DNA of 64,000 nt from Cyanophora paradoxa (Eukaryota; Glaucocystophyceae; Cyanophorales; Cyanophoraceae): NCBI GenBank assembly GCA_004431415.1, contig QPMI01000102.1, positions 62,001-126,000 of the forward strand. The letters run 5' to 3'. The translations under genes and the position numbers were made by a program. How positions within the stretch are numbered: position 1 is the stretch's first letter; every line of letters starts with the position of its first letter. Below, in pieces: positions 33,201-43,253 of this stretch. Below the pieces are notes generated by a model, which ran no database searches, was not told the origin of the DNA, and saw only the letters and a program-made list of their open reading frames with translations.

Positions 33201-34518
33201 AGCTCAAGGGGCCCCACCGTGCTTCGAGACCGTGTACATCTCGTCGTTGTCGAGCTGCGGCGGGGCGGGGTATCGGATTTCGTTCGCTTCCTTCCGGGGT
33301 ACGGGAAGGAAGGGGATGGGACCTTCCGCGCGCGGACGGCGATGGATTTGACCTGCGGGGCCGGGGGCCTCGGGGGGAGCCCCGGAGGGGGGTACGGGCG
33401 CGCCTCCCCGCACCTTGGCGCCGTCGAGGCGGGCGTAGTAGCGGAAGATGGTGCGAATGGGTATGTAGAAGCTGCGGGGGGGTGACGTTGAGGCGAGACA
33501 AGGTACAGGCCTCGAGCGGGGCGGGGTGGGGGTACGGACTGCTCGTGGATGGTGTTCTTCAGCTGCGGATGACGTACGGTCAGCGGATACCAGCGAAGGG
33601 AGGGGGTAGAGGGTAGGGGACGGGGGGTACGCACTTCCTCCAGCTCCACGTCGCCCGAGATGGGGGCGCAACCGTCGTTCGTCCGCGCGCTCTTCGCGCC
33701 CCGGGACTTCAGCACCTCCTCTGCGCGCGTACCCCTCAGCCCCAGCGCCCCGTACGGGTGCGCTCCGCTCCGTGCGCGTACCCATCCGCGCCTGCCTCCA
33801 GACCTAGGCGCGGGGAGGGGCGTCAGAGGAGCAAAGGGCGGCGCCGGCGCCGGGCGCGCGCGGCCGCACGTCTGGGAAATCGTCGACAATCTTGCGCTTG
33901 GGCTTGTTATCCTCTGGCGGCGGCTCCTCCTGCTTGGGCCGCCGCACGAAGTTCGTGACTCCGTAATCCGTGTTGGCGCGCCTGAAGCCTGCCGCCGGGA
34001 GCGCTGCTGTCAGGGGCGGGTCGCCGCAGGCGAGAGCCGCCCTCACCCGGGTCGAAGAACCTGCGCGGGGGCGACCGTGAGCCGGCGCCGGCGGCGGCGG
34101 GAAGTACGCGGGAATTCGAAGGCAATTAGGGCGCACATTCGGTTGCGCTGGATGTGCTCCACGGCGCCGCGGAAGCCGTTGGCGGCCACGCGGTCGTCGC
34201 TGTTGTGAGCAAGGCTCTTCAGAAGGATACCCGCGCCCTCCTTCCAGCGCCGCTTGTGGAACTCGCGGTGAGCGCTCTTTAGCAGGGTCGCCCCGGCGTC
34301 CCTGTAAAGCGGCGTCCCCAGGGACGTTCGCATCGTGTGCAGGCTCTCCAGTGAGTCATAGAGCGTCCTCCTCCCCGGTTGGCCTGCGCGACTGGGGCCG
34401 TGGGCGCGAGGGAGCGCGGATTATCGAGTCGGAGCTGCACGGGCGGACCGCGGCGGAGGCTTGGGAAGCCCGCGCCGTAGTCGCCGGGGGCGGGAGTAGC
34501 AGAGATTGACAACGACAT
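30214..34518 (-). CDS. Large uncharacterised multi-exon protein, weak EF-hand-like segment
   Basis: Start MSLSISATPAPGDYGAGFPS at 34518. Coding-quality exons in order are ESLHTMRTSLGTPLYRDAGA (34290s), KRRWKEGAGILLKSLAHNSD, NTDYGVTNFVRRPKQEEPPP (33935), ARTNDGCAPISGDVELEE (33660), FYIPIRTIFRYYARLDGAK (33450) and QLDNDEMYTVSKHGGA (33240). They continue EFDAFIGDCKLLDTGK (33115), NPHALTGPRVNLVFIMANK (32990), EEAQLLASDANNKLTMVLPE (32840), AAQFKAAPSLAERVTLIMV, LPNARWDDVEEFRRLMKKDE (32460) and DKYSALDSHAARMYGSVRNK (32190). Then come SIREFVAMFNDLGLLQDRTL (32070), DVQDAFATAQADPVIDDG, EEFEEAMVRCAVSRYCTMQ (31700) and FFDLIEDALLPRKKGGE (30850), ending LTVPVMY at TAG 30214-30216. The FVAMFNDLGLL to FEEAMVRCA stretch looks like paired EF-hand-type helices without clear calcium loops. 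I cannot name the family. Head to head with the SAMHD1-like gene. Introns use GTACCCC-type donors. Confidence 0.6.
32752..32792 (+). repeat. 11-bp tandem repeat ATCAAATCCGG
   Basis: Three to four head-to-tail units of ATCAAATCCGG in an intron of the uncharacterised gene; each junction creates the palindrome ATCCGGAT. Confidence 0.9.
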
Positions 34519-35078
34519 GGCGCTCCGGGCCGTCCGCGAGCCCCCGAGCGCCGCCGCGGGCAGCAGCGCGGGCTGGTGACCTTGCGAAGACGCCGCTGCC
34601 GGCCCCACCAAGCTCCGAATCCAAAAGGCCCAGTACTAGTAGTCCCCAGTTGCGACAAGCGCCGCTCCCGATGGCTCGGCTACTACTGGCCTGAGTGCTG
34701 GAGGCGCCGGCTAAACCTGGTCGAGTTCCGATCAACCGACCGCCATCGCCGGCTGAAGGCAAGGCTCGCTACAGCTAGTGCGCGTGTTCTGCAAGGTGCT
34801 CCGCGTCTAGCGCCGCCCGCTCGAGCCGCCAGAAGCCGCGCGAGCCTTCCAGCCTCTTCGCAGCGGTACCCCCCACGCGAGCTCGCGGATCGGCATCCAT
34901 CGACGCGCCGTGCGCCCGCGCATCGTTTTCAACGTACGTTAGCAGCACCCGGTCGAGAAAGTGGAGTCGGGTGGCGCGCCGATCCTGCCGCGCCGGTGGC
35001 GCTTCGAGTTCTGGCACTCCGCGCAAAGCTTCGATGATGGCAGCCCTCCCGCTGTTCCGGCAGTTCAGTCTAGGATCG
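34519..35078. promoter_or_regulatory. Divergent upstream region before the SAMHD1-like gene
   Basis: 560 bp between two diverging ATGs. Long GC-driven frames occur but none has coding character. Probably promoters and 5' UTRs. Confidence 0.4.
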
Positions 35079-38000
35079 ATGGAGGAGAAGACGATCATAG
35101 GTGCGTTCCCCACCGACCGACAGCTGCATTTCCTCGATCACTCCCGTCGTCCTCACAAGCCAGCGCGCGCGCAGATCGCGTGTACGGAGAGATCAGGTTG
35201 AGCGGGCGCCTCGCGGCGGCGTACTTGCATCCTGCGGTGCGCGTTAGCGCGAGCAGCCAGCGCTAGCGAAACCGGCCGGCCCTTTGACCGGACCGGACTG
35301 GGGCGCCCGCAGGTGAAGCGGCTCGATGGGTTGCGGCAGCTGGGCGGAGCGAGCTTCTGGAACCCTAACCTCAACCACGTCCGCCTCGCGCACTCCGTGG
35401 GTCCGCCAGCGCCGGCCCCATCGCCGTCTGATGGCCGCCGCACTCGCCTTTCTCACGTCGCGCTAGGAGTGGCTCACCTCGCATACGAGTGGGCCAAGGC
35501 CCTCAGGAGTGCGCCCGCGCCCAGCCCCGCGCCCGCGCGCCTACTCTGCGCCGTACCGGGCCCTGTCCCTCTCCTGAACGCGCGCGACGCCGCAGGCAAC
35601 TGCTCCAGGGAGTTCAACAGGGCGGCGAGGAGGTTCCGGATGAGGGCGGAGGACCTGGTGGACGTCTTCGGCCTCGCGGGCCTCCTCCACGACGTCGGCC
35701 ACGCCATGTTCTCGTGCGCACGCTTCAGATTTCGAATTCCGAGCCGGGCCGGGCCGAGGCCCCGCGCCGGGCGGGGCCTTGGTCCTCAGAACTGTCGCGC
35801 CCGCCCTTATCTAAGACGCTTCAGGCACCTCTTCGAGTCGTACTACAAGCGGGCGCACAAGCCCGCGCCCCAGAAGCCCGGCGCGGTCGAAGCCAAGGGT
35901 ACCGGTTTCCACCACGAGAAGATCTCCGCAAAGCTCGTCGAGCTCGTCCTTTCGGTGCGCGATTGATTGATCCGGTACCACTGGCCGGTGCCCCCTCCGG
36001 GGTCCGAAGGCTGATCATGACCCCCGCCGCCCCCACCAGGAGCCGGGCGTCGGCAGGGGGCTCGGCAGGAGGGCGGTCGACCTCTGCAAGCGGATGATCT
36101 GCCCCAAGAGAGCCGACCTGACCAAGCTCGGCATCCAGCTCGACCCGTGCGTGCGACCCACCCCCCTTCGATCCCGCGCCGGGGCCCTTTTGAATTTGAT
36201 CCAGGGAGGTGGCGTCCCTGGAGGACGGCCACTGGCTCCTCCAGATCGTCTCGGGCGCCATCGACGTGCGCCGGCACCCGCGCGCGCGCGCTGCTAGGCC
36301 CGGCCCTGCGCCGCGCTAGGCCCGGCCCTGCGCCGCCCTGCGGGCGACCTGGGCCCTGCGCGCCTCGCCTCGCGCCGCTCGGGCCGACCGATCGGGAGGT
36401 TAAAAGACCTTAAGACCTCGAGAATTCGATGCGCCATAACACCTTAAGCTTAGGCTTCCAAGCATCGAATTATGGCTTAAGCTGGGGCCGTGGCTTCCAT
36501 GCATGCGCCATAACACCTTAAGCTTAGACTTCCATGCTTAAGATAGGTGTTCTAAGCTTCCGGCTAAGCCCAGGCCGAATTCGGCCTGGGCCGTGCTTAA
36601 GCTTCGCGCCGCTCGGAGCGGGCCGACCCTTTCACAGGTGGACCGCATGGACTACGTGAACCGGGACCTGAGCGCGCTGACGGGCCTGCTGGAGTTCGCC
36701 CCCTCGTCCGCCATCGCCCACCTCCGGTGCGCGCGCGCGCGGGCGCGGGCGCGGACACCGCTCCCCCTGCCTGGCCCCGGCGCTAGCCTCGCGCGATCGG
36801 AGATCTCTTGTGCATCCTCCTATCCTATGATCCTCCTAAGCACCGCCCCCCCAGGCCCCGGCCTTGCATGTCCTCTCCTGATGTACACTCTTGTACACCG
36901 CTCTAGACACCTCACCGCCCTATACACTCCCTGTACACCGTACTCTCGGAGATCTATCCTCCTATACACCTCCTCGCACTTCCTCCCCTAAGTCGAACTT
37001 GACGGTGTCGAGCACGCAGGGAGGAGGCGCGGGTCGAGGGCGGGCGGCTGACCTTCGACGCCGGCTGCAAGCAGTGCGCGGGCCTCTTCCGGAGGCTCGG
37101 CCGCGCCCGCAACGACGGCTACACCGTGCGCCGCCGCCCGCCCGCCCGCCGCCCCGCCGATGTGGTGCAGCTACTGGGCTAGCTCTCGCGCTCCTGCTCA
37201 CCTTTACGCGTGAATCTTGGCTCTTTGTCCCCCCACTCTAGCGCTCTTGTCTCACCCTAGATTTCGCTCTAGCTTCGAATTCAGAGATCTAGCCAGGCCT
37301 CGGCTCACCTTTCCGCGCGCAGGCGATCTACGACCAGAGCGCGGTGAAGGCGGCAGAGGCGATGCTGGCGGAGGCGATGGCGGCCGCCGACCCCGCCCTG
37401 GGGCTCTCCCGCCGCGCCAAGGCGGCCGCGAACGCAACCGACCCCGCCGAGTGCTTCGCCCAGTGCGTTACTGCTAAGTTAACGTTCTATAGCGGGCCGT
37501 TATAAGTAAACGTTATATATATATATATATTAGCTGTATACGTAGCGGCCCGACTTCGCCCTGGAGCTCTCCCGCCGCGCCGAGCGGGCCGCCGCCGCCC
37601 GGGACGCCGCCGAGTGCTTCAGGCAGTGCGCCCTTCGACCCTCGCTGGACTCCAGCCTCGCAGCCTTCGACCCTCGCTGGACTCCAGCCTCGCAGCCTCC
37701 CCTCCTTCCCCAAGCTTTGAAGCTTAAAGGCTCCCTTTGTAGTCTCTAGCTTAGCGTAGCCCGCCCCTCTGTGCCCGTCTGCATCCCTCCCGTCCTTCCC
37801 AAACCTTGAGCTTCGACTGCTGATCGCGCGCGCCCCTCCGGCAGCTTCGAGGGCCTCGTGGACTCGCTGCTGCTGCAGGTCCGCTCCTGGGGCGCGGTAG
37901 GATACATGCGAGGGAGCTAGCTTGCTACAGGTCCCCTCTATAGGTTTCTTGGACGGAAGAACGGGTCGCGCCACCGCTTCTAGAACGGAAGTTCGCCTAG

Positions 38001-40006
38001 CGCCTCATCGCTTTGATCGCCGCTGCTGCTGCAGGTCCAGTCCTGGGGCGACGCCCTCGTCGACGCGTACCCCCTCCACGACCGCGCCGCGATGACGGAG
38101 GGCGAGGCCGCCGCGGCGCGCGACGGGCTCCGCAAGGTGGGAGCAAGTTTCTAATCTGAAAGATCTAGCTATAGCCAGAAAGATCTAGATATCTAGATAG
38201 ATAGAAAGATTTAGATATCTAGATCTATCTATATATCTAGGACGAGGCCGCCGCGGCGCGCGACGGGCTCCGCAGGGTGCGATATCGATGGGTGGAAGCT
38301 TAGGGATCGAATCTGAAAGACCTAGATATCTAGATTGAGCTCTAGATCTACTGGGCTAGCTCTAGATCTCGCGCGATCGACCACGCGAGATATCGATAAT
38401 CGACCGCGCGTGATATCTATAGCGATAGATGGAAGGATTGAATCTGATTTGTTCGGCGCGCGCAGGCGCGGGGGCTGCTGCGTCGCCTCTACCGCGAGGA
38501 CTACTACCCCTGCGCGGAGGCCGGGGGGGTACAGGACGGGCCCAGGGCCGAAGGGCTCGAGCTGAACGAGGACGAGGTGGGGATGCGTAATATGAGATTT
38601 GAACGGCTTCGAATACCGAGATTTCGACGCGCAGATCTGCACGGCGGTGGCCGAGGAGGCGAACCGGAGGCTGCTGGAGGCCGGCCTCCCCAAGGTCCCC
38701 GACGACCGCCTGCGGGTGCAGGTGGTGCGCCCCGCGCCGCGCGCCGCCGCGCGCCGACGACGACGTCGGCTCGTCGTCGCGCCAGCCGCAGCAACGCCGG
38801 CGCGGGCGCTGACTAGCTGACGCGGGGGGGAAACAGCTGCCGGTGGGGTACGGCAACAAGGACCGGAGCCCCCTCGAGAAGGTCGCGTGGCGCGGGACGC
38901 CCTACGTCGCCCCCACCGACGTGCGTACCCCCCCCCGGCCCCCCACCCCACCCACCCCACCCAAAAAAGGCCCCGAGCCGCTTCTCCCCCCCCTCCCCCC
39001 TCCCCCCCTCCCCCCCTCCCCCTTCCCCCTTCCCGACGTGGGGTTGCGCAGGAGCCGCGGGCTTTCCAGGCGAAGACGGTTCGCATCCACGTCGTCAGCG
39101 CCGGCGAGCTCGACGGCGAGGGCGAGTGGGTGCGCGGGCCCACTCGCTCGCGCTCTCGCGATCGTGTCATCGAGCCCTAAATGCATATCAACTCTAAGGG
39201 TATTGACTCTTAAGCTCTATTGGGTCTAACCGCGGCGGGCGCAGCCCCTTAAGCGCGACCTTAAGAGCGCGACCTTAAGAGCCCCTGGATCTACATCTAG
39301 TTTAATCCAGCTCTAACCGCGGCGGGCGCAGCGGTGCTCGGGGGAGCAGTTCGCGGCGGTGGAAGCGGCGCTGGGCGAGTGGCGCCGGCTCTGGGCGGAG
39401 AAGATGGAGAAGGCGGCCGAGGCGGCGCGGTCGGCCCAGGCTGAGAAGACTCCGACTAAAACTGCGAAGGAGGAGGAGGAGAAGGAGCCGAATGGAGCAA
39501 AGGCGGAGGCACCAGTCGTCGACGCCCCTTTCCCCTCTTCCCCTTCCTCCGCCTCGAGCTCGGCGGCGGTCGGGCTTTCGGCAACGGCGACGGAGGCCCG
39601 CGCGCGGCTGCCGGGCTTCGGCTTCATCAAAGTCAACCTGCCAATACTAAAGGAGGGCTCCTGCAGCAGCAGCGAGGGCGGCGACGGCGAAGGCGACGTC
39701 GGCCGCGAGCTCTCTTCTTCGCAGGACTCGGCCGTTTCGGAGCCGGGGCCGTGGCCTGCCGTCGACCTGAAAGAGGCGATGGAGAGCGCCGGCCGCGCCG
39801 GCCCCGCGGCCGCGGCCGGGCGGCGCCGCGGCGGCAGGAGCGCTAGCGCTAGCGCCGGAACCGAGGGCATGCGCAAGGTCTCGCGGACGCCGGGACACAA
39901 GAGGCCGCGGGGCTCGGAGCCTGAGGAGGAGGCGGCGGCCGCGGCCGAGGCCGAGCTTGCGGCCAGCCAGCAGCAGCAGCGCGCGCGGTCGAAGCGGAGT
40001 CGGTGA
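35079..40006 (+). CDS. SAMHD1-like HD-domain dNTP triphosphohydrolase
   Basis: Exons give MEEKTII-DRVYGEIRLSGRLAAAYLHP, then KRLDGLRQLGGASFWNPNLN and HVRLAHSVGVAHLAYEWAKA. RAEDLVDVFGLAGLLHDVGH follows (HD motif, about 35640-35705) with AMFSHLFESYYKRAH, FHHEKISAKLVEL and RMICPKRADLTKLGIQLDP. Next come EDGHWLLQIVSGAIDVDRMD, YVNRDLSALTGLLEF, GGRLTFDAGCKQC and AIYDQSAVKAAEAMLAEAMA. This matches the SAMHD1 order, including the H...HD...D metal ligands and the WDYxxRD-like strand. C-terminal exons (FEGLVDSLLLQ, GDALVDAYPLHDRAAMTEGE, GLLRRLYREDYYPCAEAGG, VGYGNKDRSPLEKV, KTVRIHVVSAGELDGEGEW, VEAALGEWRRLWAEKMEKAA) parallel the regulatory lobe. A disordered Lys/Arg tail ends at TGA 40004-40006. SAMHD1 degrades dNTPs to nucleosides and triphosphate. 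No SAM domain is present. Several exon edges at 37.4-38.3 kb are tandemly duplicated, making the splice model ambiguous there. Confidence 0.85.
36431..36600 (+). repeat. 74-bp spaced repeat and 24-bp perfect palindrome in an intron
   Basis: GCGCCATAACACCTTAAGCTTAG occurs at about 36431 and 36505. A perfect 24-bp palindrome (36568-36591, half-site GCCCAGGCCGAA) follows. All lie in an intron of the SAMHD1-like gene. Confidence 0.85.
37394..37630 (+). repeat. Duplicated 74-bp exon end (37394-37467 and 37557-37630)
   Basis: Two 74-bp copies 163 bp apart encode ALGLSRRAKAAANATDPAEC and ALELSRRAERAAAARDAAEC, both ending at CAGTGCG. Between them lies an AT-rich intron-like stretch with a TA microsatellite (about 37511-37531). 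Confidence 0.9.
37632..37695 (+). repeat. Perfect 32-bp tandem duplication
   Basis: Two identical 32-bp units (37632-37663, 37664-37695), each starting CCTTCGACCC and ending CCTCGCAG, in an intron of the SAMHD1-like gene. Each unit ends in an acceptor-like GCAG. Confidence 0.95.
37865..38050 (+). repeat. 30-bp repeat containing CAGGT flanking an intron
   Basis: Copies at 37865-37894 and 38021-38050 (two mismatches) share CTGCTGCTGCAGGTCC. The CAG-GT in the first copy is the donor (intron from 37879) and the GCAG in the second is the acceptor (exon from 38035), so intron length equals repeat spacing (156 bp). Confidence 0.85.
38103..38277 (+). repeat. 35-bp duplicated exon end (38103-38137 and 38243-38277)
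   Basis: Copies differ by one base, encode EAAAARDGLR, and are each followed after a short gap by AATCTGAAAGA-CTAG. The interval is AGATATCTAGAT-type palindromic sequence. Confidence 0.9.
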
Positions 40007-40859
40007 ACGCCAGCAATCAGCTCTAGATCAAATATATATACGTAGATACTAGGCCTAGGTGAAATCTTAGGCAGAGGCCTACGTTCAACGGTTAGCTTTA
40101 AAGACCTAGCCTAGAAGGGCTGAAGTAGATCTAGAAAAAGACAGATCTAGATAGCTCAATTGCTCAAGCTTAATATTCTGCAGCTGATCATGATCATGAG
40201 ACTCTCAGTCTGAGACTCTGAGACTCCAAGAAATGAAATCAGGGCAGCCCGGCTGCCCGCGGCCTGGCAGCTTGCAGGTGTATTTGATACTATGATATCG
40301 ATCATGGTCATGACCTGCCAGGCTGGTGATCATGAATTGAAGCCTTGAGTTGGGGTTCAACGGTTCCAGCTGCAGCCGCTGAGCTGGCCCGTGGCCATGC
40401 ATATGGCCATGGCTGCGCTTGCAGTGGCCGGGCTCATGATCACGTGCACGGTCGACGTCGGATCGAATATTTAATACCGCATGCACATATCTAGCTATAT
40501 ATAGATCCGATTTAGCCCCGTGACATCATGAGATAATGATCGATATCAGCCTGCCCCGCGCGCGGCCGCATGCGCAGTGCGCATGCTAGTCCCATGTACA
40601 CTCATCGCATTAGCATGCATGCATATGTGAAGCACTGAGCAGAATCAGAGCGAAAGATTCAATATAAGCCAGAACACTCTCGACATATACCTACTGTTGT
40701 AAAGTGGCATGTACATCATGATCATGATCAACGACTACTGAAATACGGAAGGGTACCGGTCTGCCTACGGTCTGCCTAGTCCTACGGGAAAGTAAGTACA
40801 CTGCAAGGGGCGGAGCAAGCAAGCATGAAATGAGGCGGAGCGGGGCGGGGCGACGACGG
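40007..40859. other. Convergent spacer rich in short palindromes
   Basis: 853 bp between the 3' ends of the SAMHD1-like and dynein genes. It is dense in self-complementary words: GATCATGATCATGA, AGGCCTAGG, CATATGGCCATGG, TGCATGCATATG, GGTACC. GC falls well below that of the genes. No coding region is supported. Confidence 0.7.
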
Positions 40860-43169
40860 CTAGTCGTTGAGGGCGCAGAGGAGGGCGACGCCCTGCAGGA
40901 TCCAGTGGCTCTTACTCCTGTCGGTGGGGATGTCCACTTGGATCACTGCGGCACCGCACACGTACGCCGGTCAGACGTCGCCCGTGCTCGCTCGGCTCAG
41001 CGCAGAGAGAAACAAAGAAAGGCGCACCGAAGTTGGTGGACTGGCCGGTGGTGGAGAGGACGCCGGCGCGGACCGAGGTCTTGTACAGCGGCGCGCCATA
41101 CGTCGACGGCGGCGGCTCGTAGTCGACCTGCGCGGGCGGGCGGGGCGCAAGCGTGAGCAACAGCGAACTGACAAGGAGCGAATCTACGTCCATCCGACGG
41201 ACGGACCTGGGGCGTGAAGTGGATGACGGGCATGGGGGAGTACATCTCGCCGGGGAAGGACTCCTGGATGACGCGCGCCTTGCGGTCCCAGCGCGCCCCG
41301 TCCATGTAGAAGCCGTAGCAGTAGACGCCGTCCTCCGGCGCGTGCGTCAGCGCGTCGTGCTCCACGTCGAGCACCTTAGTTAAATTAACGTTAGTTTCGA
41401 CGTTTGTTTGGATGTGTTTATTTATGTTATACGACCGACCTTGAACCCGAAGTTGAGGGTGTTGATGGGGATCTTGTACTTGCGGGCGTACATTTGGAGG
41501 GCGCCCGTCATGAAGCCCTGCGGGAAGAAGAAGCCGGGGAGCCAGAAGGCCTTGGGGTGGCCCTCGAGCAGCCAGGTCCGCATGAAGGCGACGCGGGCGT
41601 GCAGGTCCTTCACCCACGAGCCCAGCGGCTTCAGCGACGGGTACGCGACCTTCTCCCAGATCTGAGCGGGCGGGGGCGAAGAGGACGGAATCAGAGACGG
41701 AAAGAAACAAGAGAGAGAGAGAAAGAGGGCGGAGGCGGGCGGACCGCGGGGACGCGGTTGTTGAGGATGGCGGTGAACATGTCGTCGAGCTGGAGGGTCA
41801 TGACGATGAGGCCCTTGATGGCCTTCTGCAGCTCCTCGAGCGAGCGCTTCATGGTGGAGAGCAGGCGGTTGAAGCGGTCCATCTCCTGGCCCAGCACGAT
41901 CGTCAGCGAGTCCATCTTCTCGAACGAGAAGCGGTTCTCGCCGCCGGCGGCGCGGTCCAGCGACTTGGGCAGCTTCGCCAGGATCTCGATCGCGAGCTCC
42001 ATGACGACGTCGTCGTTGGACTTGCCCCCGCCCGTCCCCGAGAAGCGCGGCTGGATGGAGAGGGCCGTGTCGATGACCTTGCCCGTCTCCTGCCGCTGGA
42101 AGCTGATGTTCGCGTTCTCGTGCATCCCGAAGATGTCGACGGTGTCCGTGTACGGCAGCTCGTCGATGTACTTCTTGTACACGCCGAGCGCCGCCTCCTC
42201 GGGCGCGTAGTAGACGCCCGAGGGCGTGAACTTGCAGCCCTCCTCGAGGACGGCCGGCGTGTAGTACTGCTCCAGGATGGCGTTGAGGCAGCGCCGGTCC
42301 AGGTCGTCCGTGACGCGCCCGCCGTAGTTGATCTCGCCCGTGACGTAGAGGAGCGCCTTCCAGGGGATCTCCTCCTGCTCCTCGAGGAACATCTTGAGCG
42401 TCGCCATCGCCACCTCGAAGTCGCTGTTGTTGAACTCGTAGCGGATGTTCCAGCCGAGCGGCCCGAACTTGCGGCGCTCCTGCACGACGGCGTGGAAGAA
42501 CGCGAGGCCGAAGAGGAGCTTCTTCCACGGCTGCGGCTTCGAGCAGCTCTCGAACTCCTGCTCGCTGAAGGTCGAGTAGGTGCCCATGAGGTTCGCGCGG
42601 ATGCCCCGCGGCGGCTCGAACGTCAGCTTGACGCCGCTCTGGAGGACGGGGACGGGGAAGTCGCGGGAGGGCATCGACGTGAGCCAGAGGCGGAAGTCCT
42701 CGTGGACGAACGTCGTCTCGGCGCCGAGGCCCTCGACGATCTTCTCGAGGGCGCCCATCCACGAGGCGGCGAGGTGGCAGTTCTGGAGGAGGACCCAGTC
42801 GCCGCTCTTGACCGACTCGGCGATCTGCGCCGCCGCGATGGGGCCCTGGCCCTGCCCCAGCGAGATGGCGTGCAGCCGGTCGCTGTAGTCGCGCTCCTTG
42901 GCGAACCGCATGATGGTGCCGACGGGGTCGGCGCCCTGCGAGAGGATGAAGATGATGGGCGAGCCCTTGGTCGTGTCGTTGAAGACGGTGGGGAGGGAGA
43001 GAGGCGGGCTCTCCGTGAAGGCCTTGCCCAGCTGGTTGCGCACGAAGTCGACGATGGCGAAGAGCAGCTTCTCTTCCCGGAAGGCCTTCAGCACGATCAG
43101 CTTCTGGAACGAGTGCAGGCTCGCATTCCACTTCCCGGGCAGCGGCTCCATATCTGAGAGAAACCGCGT

Positions 43170-43253
<84 letters not shown>

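Noticed and set aside
42120-43157. 345-codon plus-strand open frame in the dynein C-terminal region
   Set aside because: Antisense shadow of strongly biased codons; no family signature.
43172-43249. Telomere- or CRISPR-like array
   Set aside because: It is a plain dinucleotide microsatellite inside an intron; no repeat-spacer architecture occurs anywhere in the window.
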